Under the pieces are notes generated by a model. The model was not told the DNA's origin, made no database searches, and saw nothing but the letters and a program-made list of their open reading frames with translations. 64,000 bases of DNA, from NCBI RefSeq assembly GCF_025486335.1, contig NZ_JAOOPZ010000002.1, positions 1 through 64,000 on the forward strand, in the 5' to 3' direction. Numbering within the stretch: position 1 is the first letter of the stretch; every line of letters begins with the position of its first letter. The stretch is from Mycoplasma zalophi (lineage in GTDB: Bacteria > Bacillota_I > Bacilli_A > Mycoplasmatales > Metamycoplasmataceae). Positions 30,323 through 41,789 of the stretch are shown piece after piece. A program made the position numbers and the translations under genes.

Positions 30323-30950
30323 TTACACAAAGATAATTGAAGCATTGATATATGTTCAAGGTGATGAAGGATTGAGTAGTAAACAATTAAAAGAATCACT
30401 TAAATTAGAATCAATTACTTCAGCAAGAACATTATTAAAGAAATTTGCAGATGAATTTAATAATCAAGATAGAGGAATTAAAGTTCATGAATTCAATGAT
30501 ATATTTAAATTTTTAACTACAGATGAATCTAAAGATGCTATTAGTGAATTAGTGACAGTTGCAAGAAGACAAAATCTTTCACAAGCAGCAATTGAAACAG
30601 CAGGGATAATAGCATATAAACAACCAATAACAAGATCAATGATAAATAATATACGAGGAGTTGCAAGTGATCACATTGTAGTCACACTTTTAACTAAAGG
30701 TATAATTGAAGAAGTTGGAGTTGCTCAAACTCCTGGACAACCTATTCTTTATGGAATTACAGATAAATTTTATGATTATTTTAAAATTAAAAGTTTAGCG
30801 GAATTACCTCCTTTTCCTGAATTTAATAATTATTCAGGTGAAGGAAATTTAAATGAAGAGGAATTTGATTTATTTAACAGTCAAAGACAAACAGAAAATT
30901 CAGATGTTGAACAACTATCACAAGAAATGGAAGAACATGAAACAATTTAA
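30315..30950 (+). CDS. scpB: Segregation and condensation protein B
   Basis: 211 aa, two winged-helix domains: IIEALIYVQGDEGLSSKQLK at the start and IAYKQPITRSMINNIRGV with YGITDKFYDYF in the second. Acidic C-terminal tail. Partner of ScpA in SMC loading. The next gene's ATG lies inside its last codons. Confidence 0.93.
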   Translation: MNNYTKIIEALIYVQGDEGLSSKQLKESLKLESITSARTLLKKFADEFNNQDRGIKVHEFNDIFKFLTTDESKDAISELVTVARRQNLSQAAIETAGIIAYKQPITRSMINNIRGVASDHIVVTLLTKGIIEEVGVAQTPGQPILYGITDKFYDYFKIKSLAELPPFPEFNNYSGEGNLNEEEFDLFNSQRQTENSDVEQLSQEMEEHETI

Positions 30951-31776
30951 AGCAACAGCAAATGATCAAGGACGTACATTATTTAAATTCATTGTAAAAA
31001 GAGCAGATAATGTACCTATTTCTAAAATCGAAAAGGTATTTCGTAAAAAAGATATAAAAGTTAATAATATAAGAATAAACGATAAACAATATAAAATCCA
31101 AGAAAATGATGTTGTTACTGTTTATGGAATTGAAGATACTACAAAAGATAGTGAATCAACATATAAAAAAGCCAATATAACTTTTAAAAAAGTGTATGAA
31201 GATGATGATATTTTAATTGTTGATAAAAAAGCAGGAATAGCTATGGTTAATGAAGAAAATTCATTAAATGATCAGGTTTTAACATATTTAAAATTTAAAA
31301 AAACCGATAGTTTTGTACCAGATTCAATTGGTAGATTAGATAAAGTTACAAGTGGATTAGTTATTTATGCTAAAAATTATCAGACACTAGTAGAATTTAA
31401 GGAAAAGCAAGAAAATTTTATAAAAATATATCAATTTGTAAGTGATATAAATGAAGATAAACTTGTAACAGTTAAACTTGTAAAAGACATAGAAAAACAA
31501 AAAATGAAAGTAACAGAAGACAAAAAAGGTGTCAAAGCAGTAACAAGATTTTTTGTTGAAAATAACAAAAAATATGCAGAAATTAAAACTGGTAAAAAAC
31601 ATCAAATTAGAGCAACACTTGAGCATTTAGGTTATCCAATTTTAGGTGATACAAAATATGGAGCAAAAAAATCTCATCGAGTTTTTTTGCATGCATATAG
31701 CATTACTATCAGAAATTTAGATAAAAAATGAGATCACTTAAATGATCAACAATTTATAAGTTACCCAAAATGATAG
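30937..31776 (+). CDS. RluC/RluD-family pseudouridine synthase
   Basis: 279 aa. S4 RNA-binding domain (residues 1-65, including FRKKDIKVNNIRIN), then the catalytic domain with the Asp motif SIGRLDKVTSGLVIYAKN and the late HQIRATLEHLGYPILGDTKYG. Chosen start ATG at 30937 gives the normal S4 beginning; it overlaps scpB by 14 nt. Which rRNA or tRNA uridine is changed cannot be told. Two terminal Trp are TGA. Confidence 0.88.
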
Positions 31777-31785
31777 GAGAAAATA

Positions 31786-32079
31786 ATGGAAAAAGAAAAA
31801 ATGATTAGCCTAGCACGCAATCTTCTTTTTGAACCCAAAGAAGAACTTTTTCAATTCATGAGTCAAGAGCACGAAGAAATTAAAAAACAATTAGCATTGC
31901 TTGATAAGTTTGATTTAACAAATATTAAACCTATGACACATATAAATGAAGAATTAATAAGTTTTGATTTTTTAAGAGATGATATTCCCTCAAAAGGTTT
32001 AGATAAAGAAAAATTACTTGCAAATGCTAAAATCCATGATGAAAATTTTGTGATTATAAGAAAGGTTATTAATGATTAA
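31786..32079 (+). CDS. gatC: Asp/Glu-tRNA amidotransferase subunit C
   Basis: 97 aa, low sequence conservation as usual, recognised mainly by place before gatA and by SFDFLRDDIPSKGLDKEKLL followed by FVIIRKVIND. Holds GatA and GatB together. AGGAG before the ATG; overlaps gatA by 8 nt. Confidence 0.85.
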   Translation: MEKEKMISLARNLLFEPKEELFQFMSQEHEEIKKQLALLDKFDLTNIKPMTHINEELISFDFLRDDIPSKGLDKEKLLANAKIHDENFVIIRKVIND

Positions 32080-33388
32080 AAAAGGAAACTTAGATAAAGC
32101 TATTTTGGATGCAAAAAATGATGATAATAATGCTGTTTCTTATGTTTATGAAAATGCTAAATTAAATAATAATGGTGTGCTTGCTAACACCGTTTTTAGT
32201 TTAAAAAATAATTATGCAACTAAGGACTCTGTATCACATGCATCTAGTTGTTTTTTAGAAAATTTTTATCCTAATTACGATGCAACTATTGTTTCATTGT
32301 TAAAAGAAGCCGGTGCAACCTGTGCATTTAAAACTCATTTAGATGAGTTCGGATTAGGTGGAACTGGTACTTTTTCTCATTATGGACTTATTAAAAACCC
32401 TTTAAATAAAGATCACTATGTAGGTGGTTCAAGTTCAGGTTCAGCTGCGACTTTAAACGATAATCTTTCATTTGCAATTGGTTCAGATACTGGTGATAGC
32501 GTTAGAAAACCAGCAAGTTATGTAGGAAAAGTTGGATTTAAACCTTCTTATGGAGCGGTAAGTAGGTATGGATTATTTGCTTTTGCTTCTTCACTTGATA
32601 CTGTTGGATGAATGACCCACAATGTAAATGACTCATTTAAAATCGCCAATGTGCTTTTTAAACAAGATTTCAAAAATGATAATACATCAAAAAATTTAGA
32701 ATTTTTAGCAAGTGAAATTATCGAAAAAAAACCTGAAGTTGTTTCTTATCTAGATTGTTTTGATTTTCTAAATAAAGAAGTTGCTAATAGTTACAAAAAA
32801 TTGCTAGAAAAATTAAAAGCAGATAATATTCAATTACAACCTATTGCAGTTGATGAAGATCTTCTTAATTCAATTGCTGTTGTTTATCAAATCATTGCCT
32901 TTACAGAAGCTTCTTCAAATTTGGCTAATTTAAGTGGAATTCATTTTGGAAAACAAATTTCAGATGATAATTGAGAACAAACATATATAAAAACCCGCCA
33001 AACAGGGCTTGGATTAATGGTACAAAGAAGAATATTATTAGGTAGTTATTATTTAGAAAAAGAAAATCAAGATAGATATTTAAAAAAAGCGCAAAAAATG
33101 CGTCGTTACATTGTAAATTATTTTACAAACATTCATAATAATTGCGATATTTTTATTTATCCAGCAACAAAATCATCAGCTCCTGCTTTTAATCAAAAAT
33201 TAGAAATTAGCTTTATGGATGATATTTTAACAAATGCTAATTTAACAGGTAATCCATCAATTACAATCCCACTTGGAAAAGAAGAAAATAATCTTCCTTT
33301 TTCAATTTCAATAGATGCAAAAAAATTTGAAGATGTAAAAATGCTACAACATGCTTTATATGTTGAAAAAATTATAGGAGATAAATAA
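32072..33388 (+). CDS. gatA: Asp/Glu-tRNA amidotransferase subunit A
   Basis: 438 aa amidase that frees ammonia from glutamine to convert misacylated Glu-tRNA-Gln (and Asp-tRNA-Asn). Amidase signature: catalytic Lys in FSLKNNYATK, GGSSSGSAATL, and the nucleophile block GSDTGDSVRKPASYVGKVGF. The family has GSDTGGS; Gly to Asp here is a change I recall from other mycoplasma GatA proteins. Implies there is no GlnRS in this organism. Confidence 0.94.
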
Positions 33389-34818
33389 TGAATTATTCAG
33401 ATTATGAACCAGTTATTGGAATTGAAATTCACCTTGAACTTTCAACAAAAACTAAGATGTTTTCATATGCTGAAAACAATTTTAATTTAGAAGCAAATAC
33501 ATCTGCTAGTGTTGTTGATCTTGCTTATCCGGGTACATTACCACTTTTAAACAAGCAAGCTGTTATTTATGGAATAAAATTAGCAAAAGCTTTAAATATG
33601 GAAATAGACCATGAACTACATTTTGATAGAAAAAATTATTTTTATCCAGACCTTCCAAAAGGTTATCAAATTACTCAACAATTTAGACCAATTGGAAAAA
33701 ATGGAATCCTTCCAATTGAAATAAATAATAATATAAAAAATATTGCAATTGAAAGAATTCACTTAGAAGAAGATACAGCAAAACAGATTCATGAAGGTGA
33801 TAAAACGTTTTTAAATTACAATCGTGCGGGTGTTCCTTTAATTGAAATTGTTTCCTATCCAGTAATGCGTAGCGCAAAAGAAGCTGCTGAATATGTAAAT
33901 ACAATTAGATTAGTTGCTCTTAGTTTAGGGATTAGCGATGCAAAAATGAATGAAGGATCTTTGAGAGCTGATGTCAATATTTCTGTTAGAAAAAAAGCTG
34001 ATGAAAAGTTTAACACAAGAGTTGAAATAAAAAATTTAAATTCTATTTCAAATGTTGAAAAAGCAATTGAATATGAATTTAAATGACAAGTTGAAAAATT
34101 AGAAAATAATGAAGGTTTTGAACAGCAAACAAAACGTTTTGATGAAACCACACAAACAAACAAAAAAATGCGTTCAAAATCTTCTGCAATTGATTATAAA
34201 TATTTCCCAGAACCAAACATTCCTATTATTCAATTAACAGATGAAATTATTAATTCAATAAATTTAGAAGAGTTACCATGACAAAAAAAATCTAGATATA
34301 TTGAAAATGGTTTAAATAAGGTTCAATATGATCAACTATTAAAAAACTTAGAGTATGCTGATTTTTTGGATAAATTATCTGCAAAGTCACAAACAAATTT
34401 TAAAAAAGTTACAAATTTATTTTTTAGTGATGTTGTAAGTTTTTTAAATAACCATAATTTAAATATTAAAGATTTAAAAATATCATTAGACAGTTTATCA
34501 AATACTATTGATTTTATTGATCAAGGAAAAATTCAAAAAAATTCACTTACTGTTATTTTAGATAAAATTCAAAGTAATCCTTCTTTAGATATTGAAACAA
34601 TAGTTAAAGAAAATAATTTAAAACTAAAAGATTTAAGTAGTGAAATAGAAATATATATTGATAAATTAATCTTAGAAAAACCAGAAATTTTTGATGAATA
34701 TAAACAAAATTCTGATAAGGTTACTAAGTTTTTAGTTGGTCAAGTTATGAAAAACTTCAAAGGACAAGCAAATCCTATGATAAGCAAAGAAATAATTGAA
34801 AAAAAATTAGATAAATAA
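33388..34818 (+). CDS. gatB: Asp/Glu-tRNA amidotransferase subunit B
   Basis: 476 aa; binds and phosphorylates the misacylated tRNA. Start YEPVIGIEIHLELSTKTKMF, then DLAYPGTLPLLN, KNYFYPDLPKGYQITQ, RIHLEEDTAKQ, NYNRAGVPLIEIVS and a C-terminal YqeY-like tail ending GQVMKNFKGQANP. Start codon overlaps the gatA stop (TAATG). Confidence 0.96.
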
Positions 34819-34819
34819 C

Positions 34820-35857
34820 ATGTTAAAAAAACCAAAAACAGGCTGAAGCAAGCACAAAAAAATCAAATTTCAAAAAATTAAACATAATATTAATTTGTTA
34901 AAATTTAATTCATCTTCAAACTGAATAGAAAAAATTATAAGGTTTGTAATTTATTTTATTTTAAAAATTTCACTTAAAAAATACTTAAAAAACGAAAATG
35001 AAAAAACACATTCAATTGTTCTAGAAACACATAAAAAATTACATAGTCATGAATTTGCATTTATTCCTTCGGGTTTTTCTTTATATTTATTTATGAGCTT
35101 TATTCCTATTCTTTCGATTATTTCATCAATAGGATATATAAATGAAGAATATAATGATACTATTCATTTTGTTTTGGGTAAAATAATTCCAGGAATTGAA
35201 AATATTATTCCTAATTTCTTCGGAACTGGAAATTCAGTTTCTAATACTGATATTTTTGTTGGGGTATTTTTTATCATATCTGCATTTTGAATTTCTAGTG
35301 CGGGATATTCAAAATTTGTACAATCAAATAGTATTTTATATGAACACAAAAATTTAGGAAATTGAGCTAGAAATAGATTAAAAGGTTTATGGATTGTAAT
35401 TTGCATGACAATATTGCTGTTTTTGGTTTTTTTAATGTTTGTGTCATTTTTAACATTTCTTAAAAAAAGTGCGGGATATTCATTTTCAGATTGACAATTT
35501 AGTTTAACATTTTATTTAATTTTGCCTTTTTTAATTTTTAGTTTCTTTTTCGTTGTATATATTTTACTTTATCATTATGCGCCTTTATTTAGACTAAAAT
35601 ATGCATATATTATGCCAGGTGTGTGAATTAGCACAATACCAACTAGCATATTTGTAATTATTTTTGGATTTTTAACTTCACTTTTTAATTACAAAAAATT
35701 TGGATTAATATCTTCATTTATGTATATTGAATTATTTTTAATAACAATGAGTTATTTTACTTATACAGGGGTGTTGGTTAATGTTTCATTTTATAAAACA
35801 TTTATTTCCACGCAAACAATTGACAAAAAATTAAATAAAATCAAAAAACATAGTTAA
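34820..35857 (+). CDS. YihY/virulence factor BrkB family membrane protein
   Basis: 345 aa, basic N-terminus then about six membrane helices. The first, FAFIPSGFSLYLFMSFIPIL, matches the YihY pattern (A..LTYY.LLS..PLLL); later helices at FVGVFFIISAFWISSAGYS, VICMTILLFLVFLMFVSFL, LTFYLILPFLIFSFFFVVYI, the GVWISTIPTSIFVIIFGF block and a last one with LFLITMSYFTYTGVLVN. Function of the family is not settled. Starts 1 nt after gatB. Many TGA Trp codons. Confidence 0.82.
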
Positions 35858-35916
35858 TATGTTAATTTATATATAAATTTTATATAATTTTAATATATTA
35901 AATTTAAGGAGTATTT

Positions 35917-36921
35917 ATGGATAAAATTCCTGGCGGTGTAAAACATTATATTAGTTGATTAAAAAGTCAAACACACATTAATTTCAGCAAATGAAATTCA
36001 AAAAAGATAGCTTTTGTTGGTGTTTTAATTGCAATAAGTGTTGTTTTTTTTATCATTAGTGTACGTATTGTTCCTATAAGTGCTTTACCAAGTTTTAAAT
36101 TTTCTTTCATTGGTTTACCAGTAAAAATTACAGGATTTTTATTTGGTCCTTTTATAGGTGCTATTACAGGCATTTTAGCAGATTTAATAAGTTTTGCTTT
36201 AGTACCTACTTACTATAATGTTTTATATACTCTAGCAGTTGCAATTGCCGGGATTATTCCTGGCTTAGTTGTATGATACTTCTTTAATTTAGGTGGATTA
36301 TTATTTAATTACCGTTACAAAATTTATAAATATAAACAAATTATTTCTTTTTATAATAAAAAGCATAATGATGCATTAAATGCTGGTAATTTTAACGATG
36401 CTCAAGCATATTCAGAAAAAATTGCTTTTTATGAAGTTAAGTTAATTTTAATTGAATCAAAATCTAAACCAACAAGTTTGATTAATTTTTCATATATTTC
36501 AACAGTAATTATTCTTTGTATTCAAGTTTTAATAATTGTTATTACTTTATTAAATATTTCAGATAGTGTTTTTCAAAATAATAGATTTGTTAAAAATAAA
36601 TGATTTTATATTATTTTAACAACAAGTGGTTTTGCTTCTATGATTTTAGGGGTAAGTATTTATAGATTCTTTTTAAGAAGAAAATACCAAAGATTTATGG
36701 ATATGATGGCCATTGTAACATTTTGTGGAATTTTAGAATTTACTAATGTTATTTTGTTATCATGAGGAGATTATCAATCATTAAAAACAGATTTTTGAAT
36801 CAATTTAACTTCACATACTCTATTAAGTCCTGTCAAAGTTTGGTTTAATTTAATTGTTATTTTTACAGCTTATCGAATTATTGCACCATTAATAAACACA
36901 AAAACAATTACAGGTTATTAA
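35917..36921 (+). CDS. ECF transporter S component (folate-type likely)
   Basis: 334 aa substrate-binding membrane subunit of an energy-coupling-factor vitamin importer. Six or more helices; FIGLPVKITGFLFGPFIGAI followed by TGILADLISFALVPTYYN resembles FolT-like S components (F.P...G..FGP..G...G...D.....). A cytosolic, Lys-rich loop of about 60 residues splits helices 4 and 5. The vitamin is a guess. The A/A'/T subunits are not next door; instead the downstream gene is an ATPase-like protein without its catalytic residues. TAATG overlap with that gene. Confidence 0.8.
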
Positions 36922-39236
36922 TGAATCTAGATAAAAAAATTATTCTGGAATCGATAAGTTTAGCTAATTTTGATAAAAAAAATCACCAAATATATTTTGA
37001 TGAGCTTGATTTTCAACTAAGACAAAATAGCATTTTGTCTTTAGTGAATAAAAATAATCATATTCAAAATAAAATTTTCAAAGCCTTGACATTTGAAAAT
37101 AATTTTCAAAATTACCAAGGTTTTTTAATTTATGATAATAATGTTTTAAATACTAATAAACAAAATGTAAAGAAGTTTTTAAATGATATAAGTTATGGAT
37201 TTCATTTTGATATTATTGAAAATAATTATTACAACAGAAGGTTAAGAGAATATATTGAAAAAAGATTTGATTTACTTATTCAAAATAAACCTAACCTGCA
37301 AACTGAATTTAACAAAAAACATCTAGAAATTATTAAAGAATATCACGATGATCTTGAACTAATTTATTTAAATTCATTAACAACATTTTTTAAAAATGAA
37401 AATAAATATATGGGTGATTTTTTAGAAAAATACAACAAGTTTGAGTTTGCTTTAAATTCTACAAATTTTGATGAGTGATTAAATATTATGAATATTTTAA
37501 TTACAAAATCTATTAACAATATTCAAGATATTGAACAAAATTTAATTACAAACTATAAAAATTACCGTAATTTAATAAATAATAATATCTTATTTTTTAA
37601 TCGTCAAGAAATTTTAAAGCTAAAAACTACCATTACAGAAAATCAAAATAATGAACAAAAATTTATATTTAAATGAAAAAAATACTTAACATTTAGAAAA
37701 CAAGTAAATATAAATAACTATAAAAAAATAAAAGTTTTAACTAAGACAGTGAATGATATTCAAATAAAAAAATTAACTTATTTGCACAAATTTAAAATTG
37801 CTACTCAAGTAGATGAAAAAGAATATTATCAAAAAAAATACATATCCTTAAAATTATTATGAAAATTTTTAATATGAAATGTTTTTAAATTCCGTTGATT
37901 GGAACCTGAACAAATTAGACAATTTTTAGAAGAATTAAAAAAATTTATAAGTGATTTTGAAACTTTATCGATTTTTGATAAAAAACAAAAGCGTAGTAAA
38001 AAAATTCAAAAACAACTTATTTTTTCAATGAAAAATCAAATAATTACAATTTTTGATGAGTATAACAAAATTGCGCAAAAAAATAAAAAAGATTATTTTA
38101 ATTCAAGAAACGCAATATTTTTAACACTTCTCTGAAATTGGTTTAAAAATATTTTTAAAAAAACAGATAATATTTGAAATTTTAAAAATAATACTGAAAT
38201 ACACAAACAGCAATTACAATTAAGAGAATTAGAATTAGATTTCGAATGAAATAAAGAACAATTTGAAATAAAACATAGTAGATTTAAAGAAAAAATAGAA
38301 TTTCAATTAAGAAAAGAATCTAATTCATTTACTAAAAATTATGAAAATATTCAAAAAATTGTTCAAAAATTTGAAGTAAAATTCAATAATTGATTATTAA
38401 AAAATAAACAAATAAAAACTGAAGAAGTTTTAATAAAAAATTTAACAAAAAAATATTTATATCTAAAAAAGCAAAAAGAACATTTAATTTATTATCGAGA
38501 AAATCTTTACAAAATATTTGATGTTATAAATAATAAAAAATCATCACAGGAACCAGAAAAAGTTTTTTTACTAAAGCAATTTATTTATGACTTTTTAGAT
38601 AAATATAAACTTCCTAAAAACATTTTAGAAAAAAGAATTCCAAATATAAATAATGATGTGTTAATAAATTTAGAATTATTTGAACTTTTTTATTTAAAAC
38701 CCAAAATAATATTAATTGGAAGTTTGATAAATAATTTAAAACAATCAGAAAAAGAATATGTTTTAACAACTACAAATAAATACATTTTAGATAACAAGAT
38801 ATCAGCAATGTATTTTTTAGATGATATTAATTTAGCATCTAAATATTCAATGGATACGGTTATTTTTGATAATGAACAAATTATAGAAAAAGGAAAAATT
38901 TCTGCAATTATAAAAAGTCCTATTCATCCCTTTACAAAGTACATTTTAAAAAATAACATAAATAAAGAAATTTTAAATAGTTATTTTTTAAACTCTAGTA
39001 AATTTTTATCTAAACAATTTTTTAGAATTGATAAAGGACATGAAATATTTTGTAATTGAAATAATTTAATTTCTTGATCAACACAAGAACAAATAAAAGA
39101 TAAAAAAATATACAATCTTTTATTTAATGTAGAAAAAAAATCACAAAATAACATTGAATTTAAAGATGGCTATGAATTACAAGAAGTTATAATTGCTAAT
39201 TTCAGTACTAAAGAACATGAGGAGAAACAAAAAAAT
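36921..39236 (+). CDS. Degenerate OppF-like ABC ATPase, open in frame into valS
   Basis: 772 codons with no stop before the valS ATG. N-terminal residues 7-75 follow an ABC domain start, but the Walker A position reads NKNNHIQNKI. A long Lys/Asn-rich insertion (residues about 90-570) is like those of mycoplasma OppF. Near the end ELFYLKPKIILIGSLINNL stands where Walker B is (Asp-Glu gone), YFLDDINLASKYSMD where the switch-His loop is (His gone), and IIEKGKISAIIKSPIHPFTK matches the OppD/F ending. So the nucleotide site is lost. No terminator or stop separates it from ValRS; read literally, the two form one 1605-aa product. Confidence 0.7.
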
Positions 39237-41738
39237 ATGGAAAAAGTATTTAATCATAAATTAGTAGAAAAAAATAGGTATGAAAAATGAGTTGAGTCAA
39301 AAATATTTGAAACTCATGATAAAACCAAACGGCCATTTACAATTATTTTACCACCTCCTAATGTTACAGGTGTTTTACATGTTGGGCACGCTCTTGATAC
39401 TTATATACAAGACACTGTAATAAGATTTAAAAAAATGCAAGGTTATGATACTTTATTTTTACCTGCAAAAGATCACGCTGGAATTGCAACTCAATCAAAA
39501 GTTGAAAAATTATTACATGAACAAGGAATTTCAAAACATACTTTAGGTAGAGAAAAATTTATAGAAGAAGTATGAAAATGAAAAGATAAACATTCACATT
39601 TAATTGATGAGCAATGAAAAACACTAGGATTAGCTTTAGATTATTCAAGAGAGCGTTTTACATTAGATGATGAAGCAAATAAGGCTGTTTTAAAAGTATT
39701 TGTTACTTTATATAATAAAGGTTTAATATATAGGGGAACAAAACCAATTTATTGAGATCCAATTCAAAAAACTGCATTAAGTAATATTGAAGTTATAAAT
39801 GAAGCAACTAATCAAAAAATGTATTACATTAAATATCCATTTAAAGATAACGAAAATGAATATTTAGAAATAGCTACAACAAGAATTGAAACATTATTTA
39901 GTGATGTTGCTGTTGCTTTTAATCCTGATGATTCAAGATATTTAAAATATTTAAATAAAACTCTTATTCATCCGTTAACAAAAAAAGAAATTCCAATTAT
40001 AAGTGATGAATATATTGATATATCATTTGGTAGTGGTCTTATGAAAGTATCTGCTCACGCAGTTGAAGATATTAACATTATTGAAAAAAATAATTTACAA
40101 ATTAATGAATGTATTAATGATGATGGATTATTAAATGATTTAGCCAATGAATTTAAAGGGTTAGAAAGAATTGCTGCACGTGAAAAAATAGCTAAAAAAT
40201 TAGAAGAAGAAGGTTATTTAATCAAAGTTGAAGACACTGTGTCAAATGTTGGTATTAGTGAAAGAAGTGGGGCTGTAGTTGAAGTTTTAGTTAGATCACA
40301 ATGATTTTTAAAGATGGAAGATATGTCTAAAATGTTATTAGAAAATCTTGAATCTGAAAATGCAGTTGAATTTATTCCACCAAGATTTAAAGAAGTAATT
40401 AAATCATGAATGGAAAAAACATATGACTGAACAATTTCAAGACAATTATGATGAGGACATAGAATTCCCGCATATTATAAAGGAAATCAAATTATTGTTT
40501 CATTAGAAAATCCTGGCGATGATTGAGTTCAAGATTCCGATGTTTTAGATACTTGATTTAGTAGTGGTTTAAGTCCTTTTGTATTTTTAGGATGACCAAA
40601 TGAAACTGAAGATTTTAAATGCTATTTTCCAACTCAGCTTCTAGTAACTGGATATGATATTATTTTCTTCTGAGTTGCTAGAATGTATTTTATGAGTTTA
40701 GAATTTAATAAACAAATACCATTTAAACAAGTTTTATTACATGGATTAGTGCGTGATGCTCAAGGAAGAAAATTATCAAAAAGTTTAGGTAATGGAATTG
40801 ATCCAATTAAAGTTATTGATGAATATGGAAGTGATGTATTAAGAATTTCTTTATTATTTAATTTAACTGCTGGTCAAGATATTCATTACTCAGATCAAAA
40901 ATTAGAATCATCTAAACTTTTTGTAAATAAATTCTGAAATATTGCAAGATATGTTAAAGGTTTATCGATTGAAAATAATCAAGAAACAAAAAATGATGCT
41001 TATGATAATTGAATTTTAGAAAGATTAAAAGAATTTGAACAAAATCTAACAAACAGTATGAATAAATATGACTTTAGTGTAAGTTATAAATTTATTCAAA
41101 AATTCTTAGTAAATGAATTTAGTGGTTGATATTTAGAATTTGCTAAATTTAAACAAAATACTCAATTAATACACACAATTTTCAAAAAAATATTAATTTT
41201 AATGCATCCATTTTTACCTTTTACAACTGATTATTTATATGAAATAATGTATAATGAAAATATTTTAGAAATCGAAAATCCAAAAATTAAATATCCAAGT
41301 ACAAAAAATACAAAGGCAGAAAAAATTATTGAAATAATTACTGAACTTAGAAAATATCGTGAAACTAAAAATATTTCTAAAGCAAAAGTTTTATTTTATG
41401 CAACTTCTTATTCTAAATTAACAAAAAATGATAAATTAATTATTGAAAAACTAGCTAATTTCCAATATAAAGAAAATTCAGATACTTTAATTCAAGCTTC
41501 AGATTTTACAATCAACATATTATTAGATCAAGAAACAAAAGACTTAGAAATTAATAGATTAAATGATTTAATTAAACAAAATAACATAGATATTGAATTT
41601 GCATCAAAAATGTTAAATAATCCAAAATTTATTGAAAAAGCAAAACCTGAAAAAGTACAAGAAATTAAAGAAAAATTAGCAATTTTTGAAGCTAAACATG
41701 CTTCATACACTGAAGAAATTAAAAAATTACAAAACTAA
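39237..41738 (+). CDS. valS: Valyl-tRNA synthetase
   Basis: 833 aa from the ATG at 39237, normal length for a mycoplasma ValRS. HIGH motif as HVGH (residues 48-51) in [16 protein letters not shown], editing domain with [22 protein letters not shown]-type segment YDWTISRQLWWGHRIPA, KMSKS motif as KLSKS, anticodon-binding domain, and a C-terminal coiled coil (residues about 760-833). GAGGAG at 39219-39224 with 12-nt spacing could start it separately. Upstream codons stay open in the same frame for 2.3 kb, so an N-terminal fusion is also possible. Confidence 0.95.
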
Positions 41739-41743
41739 AATAT

Positions 41744-41776
41744 AAAAAGTTCAAGGTTAAATCTTGAACTTTTTTA
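41744..41776 (+). terminator. Terminator after valS
   Basis: AAAAAGTTCAAG / CTTGAACTTTTT stem with 7-nt loop; can act on both strands between valS and the converging lipoprotein gene. Confidence 0.85.
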
Positions 41777-41789
41777 TTATCTATAAATC

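Noticed and set aside
32480-32520. Inactive GatA because of GSDTGDS instead of GSDTGGS
   Set aside because: Ser-Ser-Lys catalytic residues are all present, and the same Asp is, as far as I recall, usual in mycoplasma GatA; gatCAB is intact and in operon order.
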